Positions 37,993 through 50,359 are shown, numbered from the stretch's first letter. The stretch is DNA of 64,000 nt from Phaeosaccion multiseriatum (GCA_965112735.1 OZ218957.1:2294001-2358000); one strand, 5' to 3'. A program made the numbers and translations. The notes: generated by a model not told the origin, from the letters alone.

Positions 37993-39230
37993 TCAAACCC
38001 AGCTCGCCTTGGGCCGAGGCGATGCGAGGAAATTTCCCGATGGCTTCTTTCCGCCGCTCTTGCCCCCCCGTGGAAACAACATAAAGAGGGAGATTTGGGC
38101 GGTGCTGAGCAGGACTCCGAGTCCATTGGGTATCCACATGAAGGGGTTATGTCGCAGCCGACCGTAGGAGAACCAGAACACGCTGCAGAGCGTTGAGGTG
38201 ACGGTCAGGGGGAGGCTGAGGGCGGCAGTGGAGCGCGTGTCGAGCACAGCTTTGATGCTCACGAGAGGAGAGCCGTAGAGGATGATGGTGGTGGTGCTTG
38301 CCACGGTGGCGACGTGAGACGCCACCAACGCTTCTTTGCTCGGGTCGGAGAATCGGCAGTAGGCCACCACGCCAGCAACAAAGGCGGTGGCGAGGAGTAC
38401 AAGTTTCTTGGCTTCGATGCGTTTGGAGGGGCTGGCGACGGAGAGGTAGACGAAGTTGTAGTATAAGGCGCAAGCGAGGCTGTGGGGGGTGGGTGGAGGA
38501 GGAGGAAGGGCAAAGACAGGCAGCAGTAGCATGGTGCGCTGTGTGAGCTGAGGGGGGGGGGGGGTGGAGCCAAAGGAGGGCCCGTCCTGTACCTTGTTGC
38601 GAAACAGTGGGGATGGGCTCATGTAGAGGGGGGGATATTACTCCTCAGCGTACTTGTTTAACTAACACGGAGAGGAGGAGGTAGACAAATGCACAAGCCA
38701 GAGTGTCCTACACCACAGCTGCTCTGTGAAGGTTCACTATCACTCACCCGAGACCGTTCGTGAGGGCGGTAGGGAACAAATCTCCCGTGAAGACGCCATA
38801 GCAGAACCAATTGGCCGCGTTCATGGCCATAGACACAAAGGGAACCACCGACACTTGATCTGCGATACGACCGAGCTTGCGGGCCGCTGCTTGGTGTTCG
38901 AAGTGCGCGCATGGGAGCAATAGAGGAAGGAGTGAGACATGGGGGGGGGGGGGGCTGGCTAGTCTTTTCCAAGGATGCCACTAAACAAGGCAGTGCCTCG
39001 TCTGCAACTTCCCGGCAACCCAACACGACGGAGAGATACAGGGAAGCGGGGGGGGGATGCCAGTGGTGCGAGTGATGCAAGGACGCACCTTTCATCTCCA
39101 TCATTGGAGAGGCGAAGAGGGCCAAAGCTGTAGCCAAAGCTCCTACTTTCACCACGTCCTCTATCCGGGAGAGAATAAGCTCTGGGCTGAGCCCCCCCGC
39201 TCCACTGCCGACCTTCAGCGCGCCGTCCAT
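37993..39230 (-). CDS. SWEET-type sugar transporter (MtN3/saliva family)
   Basis: Three exons: 39089-39230, 38748-38886, 37993-38479 (255 aa). Two MtN3 repeats are clear. The first runs from LFASPMMEMK through VPFVSMAMNAANWFCYG to LTNGLGLACALYYNFVYL. The second runs from ILYGSPLVSIKAVLDTRST through LTVTSTLCSVFWFSYGRL to FMWIPNGLGVLLSTAQISLF. The intron 1 and intron 2 junctions rebuild Ala and Gly codons. Length and about seven TM helices fit SWEET uniporters, which pass sugars across the plasma membrane or organelle membranes. The C-terminal tail is short and basic. Substrate and location are unknown. Confidence 0.87.
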
Positions 39231-39494
39231 CGTTGCGTCAGGAGCAGCAGGGGGGGAGAGGGGAAAAGATACCTGAGGGCAATAAATGCGAATGACATCA
39301 GGGCCGCCCGCGTATCCGTGTGCGGAAATGGGATGGCACCCGATGGGATAGCCGATGGAATATGGAATATCGGTTGCCTCCCCTTTCCTTTACCTAAAGC
39401 CATAAAGAGACTGGGGCTTAGAGCGGGGGAGGGGACAGAAACTACGCCTTGGGTTAGAGGAGCCTGAGGACAGAGGAGGGGGAGGCAAGGAGAG

Positions 39495-42400
39495 ATGGCG
39501 ATCAGGACGCTCGGATCGGGCTTGGTGCTCACCCAACTCCTACTGGCTCAAGTGTGCGGAGGCGGGGCCTTTGTTGCTGTACCAGCGGCGGGAAGGCTTA
39601 CCGGTACCAACGGGATTAGCAGTAGTAGTAGTAGCAGTAGCAGCAGCAGCAGAAGCAGCGGCTCGGGTAGCAGCGGCTCTCCTAGAGGGCAGGTTTTGTT
39701 CCGAAGTCGGGTGCGCCGCAGGGGGGAGGAAAGGAGGGACGGAGGAGGAGGCGGCCTGCTTCGGTCGATGCCATCCAGCACTCGGCTGGGGGTCCTGGGG
39801 TTTTGGAAGAACAACGAAGCTGACGATGGAAAAGGAGCGGACGAAGGGGGGGACGGGGGAGTCTTCGATGACGCCCCGCAGGCCAAGCGAGTGTTTGTGT
39901 GCACAAACAAGTGAGTGAGTGAGTCAGTCAGTCAGTCAGTCAGTCAGTCAGTCAGTAGGGATGGATAGATGAGTGGGCCTGTAGGGATGTACCGCTGCCG
40001 AAGCGAGTACATAGAGTGTACTGTAGGGAGAAAGAGGAGGAGCACTGAGCATGAATCAAGCCGAGTGAGACGTGAAAGCGATGAGCCCAAATCAAATGAT
40101 TGACTCTCTGACTGACTGTCTAAGTAACCTCCCTCCCCTCTCCAAGGTGGTGCAAGGAGAAGGGCAGCGGCGCGGCTCTGGGGGCCTTCATCGGGCTGTC
40201 CCCCGAGAGCGAGGTGCTCGTGCAGGGCGTCAACTGCCTGGGCATGTGTAACAAGGGGCCCAATGTGCGCATAAGAAAGGCGGACAACTCTTGGTGGGAG
40301 TTCAATCGCATAGGCAGGTAGGAAGGAAGGAAGGAAGGGAGGAAGGAGGGGGGGGAAGGAAGGCTGTTTCAACTCATTCCGACTACCTTGTGAATGGAGG
40401 GAAGTCCGTTCGATGCCTCCGTTCGCTCGTACTCTGCCCCTTCTCGCTTTACCCTCTCGTACTTTCCTCCACGCCCTGCCGGGGGATTCGTCTCTCTCCC
40501 GTCTATATGTGTGTGCGTGTGTAGTTTTGCTGACGATGACTCTACCCTGAACGCACTCCTCCTCCCCCTCCTCCCCTCCTCCTCCTCAGCGTGGAGAGCG
40601 TGTACACGATCCTGAATGACTTCCTGGACCTGACTGTAGACACGCGCGCCGCAGAGTGTCTCAAGTACAACTTTCAGGGCAACGAAAAACTCGCCAAGAA
40701 CGAGGTGCGTCGTAGGCCCTTTAGAGGCCTCCATAGGCTCTTTGTAGAGGCCTCCATAGGCTCCTTAGAGGCCCCCGTGGGCCCTATTGAGCTCTTCAGA
40801 GGCCTGCGTAGACCGTTTAGACGTGGTGTAGTGTGCAAAGTAACGAAGCAGGGTAAATCAAGTGTATGTATTGTGCATACATCCGCAGCACGCGCAGGCA
40901 TGGAGCGATCGATGCTGTACTTTCACCGCCCCTCTCTCACGTGGCAAAAAACTCGGTTGTTGTTTGCTCTGCCCTCTTCCCCTCTCCTTGCTTTGTTCTG
41001 CTCTCCTCTGCTCGGGTTTGCCTGGCACAGTTGGAGGAGGCAATTGCCCTGTACGACAAGGCGCTGGCCACGGGATGGCCGGACCAGGAGGGAGTGCTCC
41101 TGGTCATGAGAGCCTCGGCCTATCTGCAGGTGAGGCGAGGTGTGAGTGAAGGCAAGCTTACGAGTGTGCGAGAGAGAGAGAGAGAGTGGGTGGGTGGGTG
41201 AGTGTAGGCCTGTGTGTGTGTTATTTGTTTGTATGTGTGTACGCGTGTGCGTGTGTGCCAAGCTTAACACACAAAGCAAACCAACTCATTGCATAACCAC
41301 ACTGCCCAAGCCACGACAAGCCCTCTGACGCTCTCCTTGCCCACTCACCTGCCTCCGCCTCCTCCGCCGTGTGCCTCCCCTCCCTCCCCTCCCTGCTTCC
41401 CCTCCCTCCCTCCCTCCCTCCTTCCCCTCCCTCCCTCCTTCCCCTCCCTCCCCCCCCCCCCTCGCTCCCTCCCTCCCCCCCCTCCCTCCTTCCCCTCCCT
41501 CCCTCCTTCCCCTCCCCCCCTCCTTCCCCTCCCTCCCCTCCTTCCCCTCCTTCCCCTCCTTCCCCTCCCTCCCTCCCCTCCCTCCCCTCCCTCCCTCCCT
41601 CCCTCCCTCCCTCCCTTGCTGGGCCTGCATGGGTGTGTGGCTTGATTGGGTATGTATGTATGGGATCTGAGCAGCGTGCCTACGCCCACCGTCGCTCCCT
41701 GAGCAAGGTGTTGGCGCGGCTGCCCAAGGATGTGGATCCGGAAACGGCCTTCCTGTCCATTTTCCAGCTAGTGGGCCTCAGATACCCACACATGGTCGCC
41801 GTGCTGTTGGACAAGTGAGTTCTCGCTGAGTCATCACTCTCTTGCTGGACGGTGCTGGTCTTTTCACTCCTCACTGACTGACTCACTGATGACTCACTCA
41901 CTGACTGACTGACTGGCACCAGGGACTGACCTTCCTTCCTTTCACTTTTCCCGTCTCTCTCCCCTCTCCCTTGGGTCATCGTGACCCTCCCACCCACCCC
42001 TCATGCCACGTTGTACCCGCCAACTCAACTCCTTCTCTCTCTGCTTCATTCGCCTCTTCCACTCCCCTCTTCCACCCCCTCCACCCTCCACCTCCCTCCC
42101 CCACTAGGCTTGCTGGCTACTACTCCGAGAATGACACCCTCTACCAATCCACCCGCTTCCGCTATGGTTTGTATGAGTTCGCCCGTCTGCGTGCCTGTTC
42201 CGACGCCATCCGAGCCACGGAACTTTTACCCAAATACAGCAAGTGCTGGCTGAGAGCTGGAGATGCCTTGGCGGAGATGGGGAAGAATAGCGACGCCATT
42301 GTTTACTTCAAGGTGGCGTTGAATCTCGACCCTACGTTGGCAGACAAGCTTGGGCCCACCTTGGAGCGGTTGCAGGGGATTGGTAGGCAAGAAGAAGAAC

Positions 42401-42552
42401 AAGGAGAAGGAGAAGGAGAAGAAGAGCAACAAGAAGAAGAAGAGCGAGAAGAGGTTGGGGGGTGGGGTAGCAGCGACAGTGGGGCGGGGCGACAGGAGGA
42501 GGAGATGCTGATGGAGGAGGCGATGGGGATGGAGAAGGGCCAGGTACAATAA
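39495..42552 (+). CDS. Plastid-targeted thioredoxin-like [2Fe-2S] ferredoxin / TPR protein
   Basis: Six exons: 39495-39910, 40147-40317, 40590-40704, 41031-41129, 41675-41814, 42108-42552 (461 aa). A signal peptide (LVLTQLLLAQVCGG) is followed by GAFVAVPAAGR, with Phe at the expected cleavage site, as in heterokont plastid leaders. A Ser/Arg-rich transit-like stretch follows. The ferredoxin fold has four Cys at about 136, 141, 169 and 173 (VFVCTNKWCK ... VNCLGMCNKGPNV). Helical TPR-like units follow (EEAIALYDKALATG, AGDALAEMGKNSDAIVYFKV, LNLDP), then a Glu/Gln-rich tail. Likely a stromal electron-transfer or assembly protein; function is inferred from domain order. Phases agree at all five junctions. 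Confidence 0.83.
41360..41620. repeat. (CCCT)n/(CCTT)n tract in ferredoxin/TPR intron 4
   Basis: About 260 bp of CCTCCCTCCTTCCC-type repeats upstream of exon 5. Confidence 0.85.
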
Positions 42553-43102
42553 CAGTTACAAGAACAGCAGAGGAGGAATAGACGGCCCCCCTCTGTGGCG
42601 AACGCACCGGCCTGGTGCGCTCTTTGTGATTGAGTTGGGTCTCAGACGCACGCGGTGTATGTACATAGAGACATGTTTGCTTGGGGAAATGGGACATGGC
42701 GAGCATGCTGAAACTCAAAGTCAAACTCTCTTTTTCTCTCTCTTTGGAGAGAAATATTGTGTATGTACATAAGCGGGAGAGTGACAAAGCTACAGGAGCG
42801 GTATATATCGGTCTATTCCTCTCCTCTCTCCTCCTCGTATGTGAAGACTTATGCTAAGCTAAAGCCCGAGAGAGAGGAGGGGGGGGGGGAAGTGGTGGGA
42901 GGAGAGGGTCGATTTAGCGGCCGGGAAGGTGGAGGTGGGTAGAGGTTGTGAAGTTCTCTGTGCTCTTTCTGTCTCTCTTCGGCTCTGAGGGGGTCTTGCT
43001 GGGCCGAGAAGAGATTAGTTGCCTTGTTGCCTTTTGCCCCCCCCCCCTTCACCTCCTCGGGCCCGCCTCGGCTCTCCTTCCTTCCCCCCCCTTCTCTCCG
43101 TG
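42553..43102. other. Convergent spacer
   Basis: Lies between the 3' ends of the ferredoxin/TPR and SDR genes. Contains a GA patch and a C-run near 43040. No gene is seen. Confidence 0.55.
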
Positions 43103-45675
43103 CTATTGGGGCGGGGCGATGATAGCCTGTAACTCCCGCAGCAGCTCCTCCCCCTCCTCCTCTGCGTAGGCCGTGCGCCCCCCGGGGAGGTGCTTGGCCA
43201 CCTCCTTCCGGTCGAGGTAAAAACCGCCGGATGTCAGCACTGCCCCCTTCCCCTCCCCCTCCTTCTCTCCCTCCCCAGCTACCGCCACAGCCGCCAGCCA
43301 CGAAACCGTATCTGCCCCTTCCTCGGGGCGGCGCAGCTTGGCCTTGAACGTGTTGTGAAAGGATGGCATGGAGGCGGCAAGAGTGGCTGTGTCCACCCAA
43401 CCCGGGTGCATGGAGAGGAAGGTCACACCCGATGATGCCGTGTGTTTCCGCGCCCATACCTCTGTCAGGGCCACTTGCATACGCTTACAGATGGCGTACA
43501 CCGTCTCGTGGTTGTCATCCTTCGTGCCCTGCCCAAGGTGGGGGAGTTGAAGCGGACGGATGGGTGGGTTGGGTGGGTGGGTGCGTGGGCGAGTCAGTGG
43601 GTGCCTTGGTGGGTGGGTGGTTACGTGGTTGGGTGAGTGGGTGAGTGGGTGGGTGGGTGGGTGGGTGGGAACTCGTATCGTATCTCAAAATATGCTCAGA
43701 GGGTGCTCATCCTCCGTCAGCCACCGGCACGCCCCAGTCCTCTCTCACTCTCGCTATTTCTTCTCTCCCTGCCTCTCTCTTCTCTACCTCCCCCTCTCTC
43801 CATCTCCCTCTTCCTCCCTACGTGTCTCTCTGCCTCTCTCTCCCTCTCCCTCCCCCCCCCTGCCCCTCCCTCTCCCTGCCTCTCTCCTTCCTCGTCTTCC
43901 CTCCACCTTCCTCTCCCCGTCTCTCCCTCCCTTTCCCTCTCTCTTCCTCTACCTCTACCTCCCTACCTCTCTCTCTCCCTCTCCCTCCCCCCGCCCTGCT
44001 CCTCCTCCCTCTCCCTGCTTCTCTCTTCTCTCTCCCCACACAGCCGCTGCCTGAAAGCCTTCTCCCCGCCCACCCACCTGCACCAGGCTGTCGACAGCAA
44101 GCTCCAGTCCCTGCAGCAGCATCCCCCCGGAGGACACTGTGATGACTCGCGAAGGTGCCCCAAGCCGAAGGAGAGGCAGAAGGCCCTCTGTAAGCACTAC
44201 GGTACCTAGGGTGTTGGTGGCAAAATTCACCTCCGCACGGTCTCGCTCCCTCCCTCCCTCCGCCACATCTTTTGGGTCTCCAGTACGATTGCTGCCGCTG
44301 CTGCTGCCGCGGTTAGCTCCTTTGACACACCATCCCGGGGCTTTGACGCCTCCGTGAACCATGCATCCTGGAGGGCGCACGAAGAGTGCAACATATTACA
44401 GTCGGCCCTGGAAGAGGTTACAGTGTGCGCCGGTCATAATCAGTAATCAGGCCGGCTGGCGCCAATAATCAGTAATCAGGCCGGCTAGCGCCCGTCATAA
44501 TCAGTAATCAGGCCGGCTGGCGCCGGTCATAATCAGTAATCAGACCCGGCTGGCGCCATAATCAGTAATCAGGCCCGGCTGGCGCCATAATCAGTAATCA
44601 GGCCGGCTGCGCCGGCCGTAATCAGTAATCTGATAACCTCTTCCAGGGCCGATTACAGAGCAGCATTGTCAAAAAAAATAATAATAATAATGAAGAGGAG
44701 AGAGGGCACAGAGAGAGAGACAGACAGAGAGCTCGAGCGACAGCACCTGCGTTGTTGACCAGGCAGTGGAGGGGCTGCTTGGCGTCGCACAGCTGCTTCA
44801 CAAGCGCCCGGATGCTCTGCAGATTGGACAGGTCGCAGATGGAGAGCTTGAGGTTGTCGGGGCTGCAGCCCGTAAGGGACACTATCTCCTGCACAGCGGC
44901 CTCGCCTCGGTCCCGATTTCGGCAAATGAGACGGACTACCGCACCTGAGCAGCCAAGAAAGACGGTGTTTGGTTGGTGCTTGTAAGGATCGAGTTGTTTG
45001 TCATTTTGTCCTTTTACCCTTGGAAGCGAGAGTTTTGGCGGCAGAGAAGCCGATGCCCTGATTTGCCCCCGTAATGGCTATATGCTTCCCCGTGAGATCC
45101 ACCTCCATGTCTTGGGCGCGGAAGGTGACCGAGTGCCTATCGAAGCCGCCCTGCGGGAGGAGAAGTGCGTGGGGAACAAGCAAGGTGAAAAAAAAAATTC
45201 CGTGTTTCCTTTGCCAGCCGTGCCCGTACCTTTGTGAAGTCACGGAGAGCGAGGGAGAGCCATGCCGTCATACGCCATGCTGATATCACGCCGCCCATCA
45301 CCATTTCTCCTTCTTTTTGCGGAAGGAGGGGATCAGGCCGCGCTGATTCATCATTCATCAGCTAGGAAGCCAGCTAACCCTTTTCTTAGGGGAAGAATAA
45401 TCACTGACTTAGGGTTACCTCACCGCCTCTCCACAACCCACGGCCCCTGAACCTCTCAACAACACATCGTCTGCAAGAAAGAGAGAGAGAGAGAGCTGCT
45501 CCAGCGTGCTAGCAGTCTTGTAGCTGAGGTGACCGCTGCCTTTGATGAACCGCTTGAAGGTTGCCTGTCCCGCCTGAGAGAGAGAGAGAAAGGAAAGAAA
45601 ACGAGAAGGTAGAAGGTAAAGCCCCCAACGATATCCCCCAACAGAGAGATATATGGATGTTGAGAATGAGGGCAT
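43103..45675 (-). CDS. Short-chain dehydrogenase/reductase, DHRS12-like
   Basis: Core exons: 45018-45150, 44747-44944, 44078-44367, 43103-43528. Landmarks are the Rossmann motif TGANQGIG, VNNAGCM, NFATNTLGTVVLTEGLLPLL, VITVSSGG and the catalytic YAICK (YxxxK). CRNRDRGEAAVQEIV and MHPGWVDT...SMPSFH closely match DHRS12, an SDR of poorly known substrate. The tail YLDRKEVAKHLPGGRT also fits. The 5' end is uncertain: an upstream exon 45424-45675 is open in the right phase and holds FKRFIKGSGHLSYKT, resembling the family N-terminus, giving about 432 aa. Translation could instead start at MEVDLTGK (about 45108). With the long form, the start overlaps the divergent FNIP gene start by 23 bp. Confidence 0.82.
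43560..43670. repeat. GGGT microsatellite in SDR intron
   Basis: GTGGGTGG-type repeats in the intron between the last two SDR exons; C/T-rich repeats continue to 44040. Confidence 0.8.
44396..44658. mobile_element. MITE-like element in an SDR intron
   Basis: A perfect 19-bp terminal inverted repeat (TCGGCCCTGGAAGAGGTTA at 44402-44420; its complement at 44634-44652) is bracketed by direct repeats TTACAG (44396-44401 and 44653-44658), which look like a 6-bp target-site duplication. The 213-bp interior is six or seven copies of a unit of about 28 bp containing AATCAGTAATCAGG and CCGGCTGGCGCC. No coding capacity, so a non-autonomous element. It sits between exons encoding LVNNAG and CMVHGG. Confidence 0.82.
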
Positions 45676-46309
45676 GCCAGACCCGCGGCAACTTGCACAC
45701 GGGACAGACTTCGGAGAGGGGGTAGGTGGTGCAGCAAGAGGGGCAGGCGCAGCGGCTGCTGCGCCAACGGGGGCTCACTTTGCGTGGTCAATGCCCGTGA
45801 GGGCTTCCTCTTTGGGGCTGGTAGATGACGCTGGCCCACCGCAGGAAGGTGGCTTCGGGGTCGTGATGGCGCAAGGAGCAGCAGCAGCAGCAGCAGCAGC
45901 AACGGCGGCGGCCACAGCTGGAGGGGGGTTGGGGGTGCAGCACGACGAGGAGGATGCGGAGATGGAGGCGGAGATAGAGGGGGAGGCGGAGGAGGAGGCG
46001 GAGGAGATTCTCGCTGTGCCCCAGCTGCAGCAGCAGGCGGCCAGCACAGTGGCCGTGGAGGACGTCCTTGCCATCCTTATCCGCGCCTGGCCCGTATGTG
46101 ACCTGTGGGGCCTCTCTCGGGGTACGGAGGCCAATACCCCTCGAGGTATCGTTGTGCACGATTCCATCCCCGAGGACGCTCTCACAGACCTGCTCAACGC
46201 CTCTGCGGAGAAGCGCTTCCCCCTCGTCAAGGTGCGTCTCGGCATGACGAAGGCGGAGGTGGAGGCGGCGGAGGAGGGCAACAACAACAGCAACAACACC
46301 AACACCACC

Positions 46310-46378
<69 letters not shown>

Positions 46379-46411
46379 AACAACAACAATAACAATAACA
46401 ACAACAACAAT

Positions 46412-46453
<42 letters not shown>

Positions 46454-49400
46454 AACAACGACGATAACAACGCGGCGGCGGCGGTAGCGGAGGAAGGGGA
46501 GGAAGACAGTATGATCCCGCGTTTGCTGGCGGTACTGCCCCCCTTCAAGGAGCTGAGAGTGACTCGCTATGTCAATCAGCCGCTGCCGCTGCCCGTGTCT
46601 GGCCTGCTAGAAACCATCAAGTTCGACCCGGTGAGTGTGTGTGTGTGTGTGTGTTGAGAAAGAGTGCGGTGGAGGGACGTAGGCATGGGCAAGTGTGTCT
46701 GTGATTGAAGTGAGGGAAGGGAAGCTGGTGGAGTCAGTCCCAAACCAATCCTCCACCCTCTCCCTTCGCTGGGCGATTGGTGTTCCATCATCCTCCCAAA
46801 CCTGCACCTCGAACCAAAACCGCCACACCTCTCACTGATTTATGCTCTCTTGCTCCCCCCCCCCTCTCTCTCCCTCCCTCCCTCCCTCCCTCCCTCCCTC
46901 TCTCTCTCTCTCTCTTTCTGTGCTCCTTGTCCCTACCATGGCATGCTATTAGGAGGGCCGCTTCAACTGCCCGCTGGACCTTCCCAAGGGTCTAAAGACA
47001 CTTGTTCTCAGCGACAGTTTCAATCAGCCACTTACTCTCCCCTTCAGCCTCCGTACCCTGGTCCTGGGCCGGGACTTTAACCTCCCCCTTGTCCTCCCCA
47101 AAGGCCTCAAAGACGTTACATTTTCCGAACTGTACAACCAACGCGTCACCTTCCCCTCCTCGGTCAAGAGGATAAAGTTTGGCCGATTTTTCAATCAAGC
47201 GTCTGTCCTGCCCGACGGGCTCAAGGACCTCACTTTCGGTATGATGCGGGTTGGGTGGATGGGTGGATGGGTGGGCGGACGGGTGGGTGGGTCGGTGGGT
47301 GGGTTCGTGGGTGGGTGGGTGGGTGGGTGGGTGGGTGGGTGGGTGGGTGGGTGGGTTGGTGGGTGCGAGACAGTTAGAACGAACGCGGTTGCTCACTGAT
47401 CCTGCTTCGCTCCGCTCTCATGCTGTGAATGACTGACTGACTGACTTTGGGCTGACCGACTGACTGACTGACTGACTGACTTGGGGCTGACTGACTGACT
47501 GACTGACTGACTGACTGACTGACTGACTTGGGGCTGACCGACTGACTGACTGACTGACTGACTGACCGACTTGGGGCTGACCGACTGACTGACTGACCGA
47601 CTGACCGACTGACTGACTGACTGACTGGCTGACTGACTTGGGGCTCACCTCGTTTCGCTACACTTCCTTTCTTATAAAGGGCTGGATGGTACACTCAATG
47701 CATTGCTTGCGGTGCGCTCTGCACTCGCTCCATGTCGGCAGGCCATTTGACACGCAAAGGTGTCCACATGTGTCCTCTTCTCCCCTTACCCCTCTCGCTC
47801 ACCCTCACCCTCCATCTCCCCTGCGCCCCACTTTGTCTTCTCTTACGGCTTCGCTCTTCAGGCTCTGAGTTTTCCTTACCCATACACCTGCCCGAAGGCT
47901 TGGAATCTTTGTCCTTCGGTTCCTTTTTCAACCAGTCTTTCAGGCCGCCTCCCTCTTTGAAGAGGCTCGTCCTGGGGTACGTACAGCAGTTGGTGATACG
48001 CGCAGCAAGGGGAGGTTAAGGGGAGTGGAAGGGCGGTGTAACGTGCAAGTCAGGCAGGTGGCCAGACAGGCAGCCAAACACATGGACAGGAAGCTATCCA
48101 TATCCCTACCCAAACCTCCAACCTTGCTTCCCCACCACCTCCCTTAGGCCTCAGTCCCCCTCCCCTTGCCCCGCTTCCCCCCTGGGTGGATCACGATGTC
48201 GGCATCTGCCGCCCCCCGCCTGAATCTCTCTCTCTCTCTCTTTTTCTGTCTCTCCCTCACTCTCTCTCTCTCTGTATATCTCTCCCTCCCGCTCTCTCCG
48301 TATGTCTCTTATCTCCCTCCCACTCTCTGTATGTATATGTATCTCTCTCTTCCTCCCTCCAATAGCTGGAAGTTCAATCAGCATCTGGACGACCTGCCCG
48401 AGGACCTGGAGAGCCTCACAGTTGGCTTTGCGTACAACCAACCAACAAAACTGCCGCGCGGGCTCAAAGTGGTCGAGTTTGGGTGGTCGTTCAATCACGA
48501 AATCACGTTTCCAGATACCGCCATGTGGAGAATCGTGCTAGGTGCGTTGTCGTGTTGGTGCTCGCTGACTGTGCGTGTACGTATGGGGGGGGGGGGGGGT
48601 TGTTTGTGTGGCACCAGTGTTTATGACAGCTCCCTGCTGGTCCTCCCTGCGCAGCCTTGCTCAATACTTCCTTCTCTCTCCCTCTCTCTCTCGCAGTCTC
48701 TCTTCCCCTCTCGTTCGCTCACTTGCTCTATCTCTCTGTCCTTCTCTCTCCCTCCCTCTCTCTTTGTCTGTCTCTCGCTGTCTCACCCCTTCTCTCTTCC
48801 TCTCTCCCTCCCTCCCTCTTGGTCTGTCTCTCGCTCTCCTCCTGCACTCAACCCCCTCCCTCCACAGGGCACAGCTTCAACCGCCGGGTGTCCCTCCCTT
48901 CCAAGGGCGTCAAGTGTATTCGTTTCGGATCGGCCTTTAATGAAGAGGTGCACTTGCCCGAGGGGATTGAGGAGCTCAGCTTCGGTGCGTTGCGTACTAT
49001 TTCACATGCCACGTAATAGCGTCAGTTTCAGTAGAGTTTGAGTTTGAGTGTATTCGGCGCTATCCTGTTATACCACTGGCAATGAGTCCATGTAATGATG
49101 AGCGTGCAGCGAGGGGGGGACGGATGGCATTGGATGGCATCGGTTGCCATCGTTAGTTGCTTGAATGCGGAGACAATGAGGGGGGATGAGGAAGTTGACA
49201 TCTCTTGTCTCTGCGAACCGCTCCTACCTCTTGTCCTCCTCCTCTTCTTCTTCTCCTCCTCCTCCTCCTCCTCCTCCTCCTCCTCCTCCCCCTCCTCTTC
49301 TCCTCTTCTCCTCCTCCTCATCCTTCTTCTCCTTCTCCTCCTCCTCCATCTTCTTCTTGTCCTTCTTGTTCTTCTTCTTCTTCTTCTTCTTCTTCTTCTT

Positions 49401-50239
49401 CTTCTTCTTCTTCTTCTTCTTCTTCTTCTTCTTCTCCTTCTCCTCCTCTTTTTCTCCTCCTCCTCATCCTTCTTCTCCTCCTCCTCCTTCTTCTTCTTCT
49501 TCTTCTTCTTCTTCTTCTTCTTCTTCTTCTTCTCTTCTTCTTTTCTTCTTTTTCTCTTCTTCTTCTTCTTCTTCTTCTTCTTCTTCTTCTTCTTCTCCTT
49601 CTCCTCCTCTTTTTCTCCTCCTCCTCATCCTTCTTCTCCTCCTCCTTCTTCTTCTTCTTCTTCTTCTTCTTCTTCTTCTTCTTCTTCTTCTCTTCTTCTT
49701 TTCTTCTTTTTCTCTTCTTCTTCTTCTTCTTCTTCTTCTTCTTCTTCTTCTTCTTCTTCTTCTTCTTCTTCTTCTTCTTCTTCTTCTTCTTCTTCTTCTT
49801 CTTGTTCTTCTTCTTTTTTCTTTGTTTCTTCTTCTTCTTCTTCTCCTCTTCCTCCTCACCCCCCCCCCCCTTCCCCTCCCCACTCCTACTCCCCCCTCTC
49901 AAAGGCTACTTCTTCAATCGACGCGTGACGCTCCCAGCGGGACTGCTGAAGGTCGAATTCGGCTGTGAATTTAACCACCCTGTCGAGCTACCCGAAGGGC
50001 TCACGCAGGTTCGTGGATTTGAAGGACGACAGCCTAAGTAAGGCACAGCCTCTTTCATCGGAAGCCGGTCCCAGCGGCAAACCCCTTCCTTTCAACGGAC
50101 ACGCACACCACACTCTCTCTCTCGCCTCCACCCGTTTGTACTCCCGTTTCCTCGCCTCCTGCACTTACCTCTCTCTCTCTTCTTGTTGGACCCGCTGTGC
50201 TGTTGTGTTGTTGTGTTGTTGCTACACTGTGCTGTTCTC

Positions 50240-50277
<38 letters not shown>

Positions 50278-50284
50278 TTCTTTT

Positions 50285-50317
<33 letters not shown>

Positions 50318-50322
50318 TTCTT

Positions 50323-50359
<37 letters not shown>

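Noticed and set aside
49095-50041. Overlapping Phe/Ser/Leu-rich ORFs of about 270 codons
   Set aside because: They are readings of the (TTC)n tract in three frames; only the end of one is the real FNIP exon at 49905.
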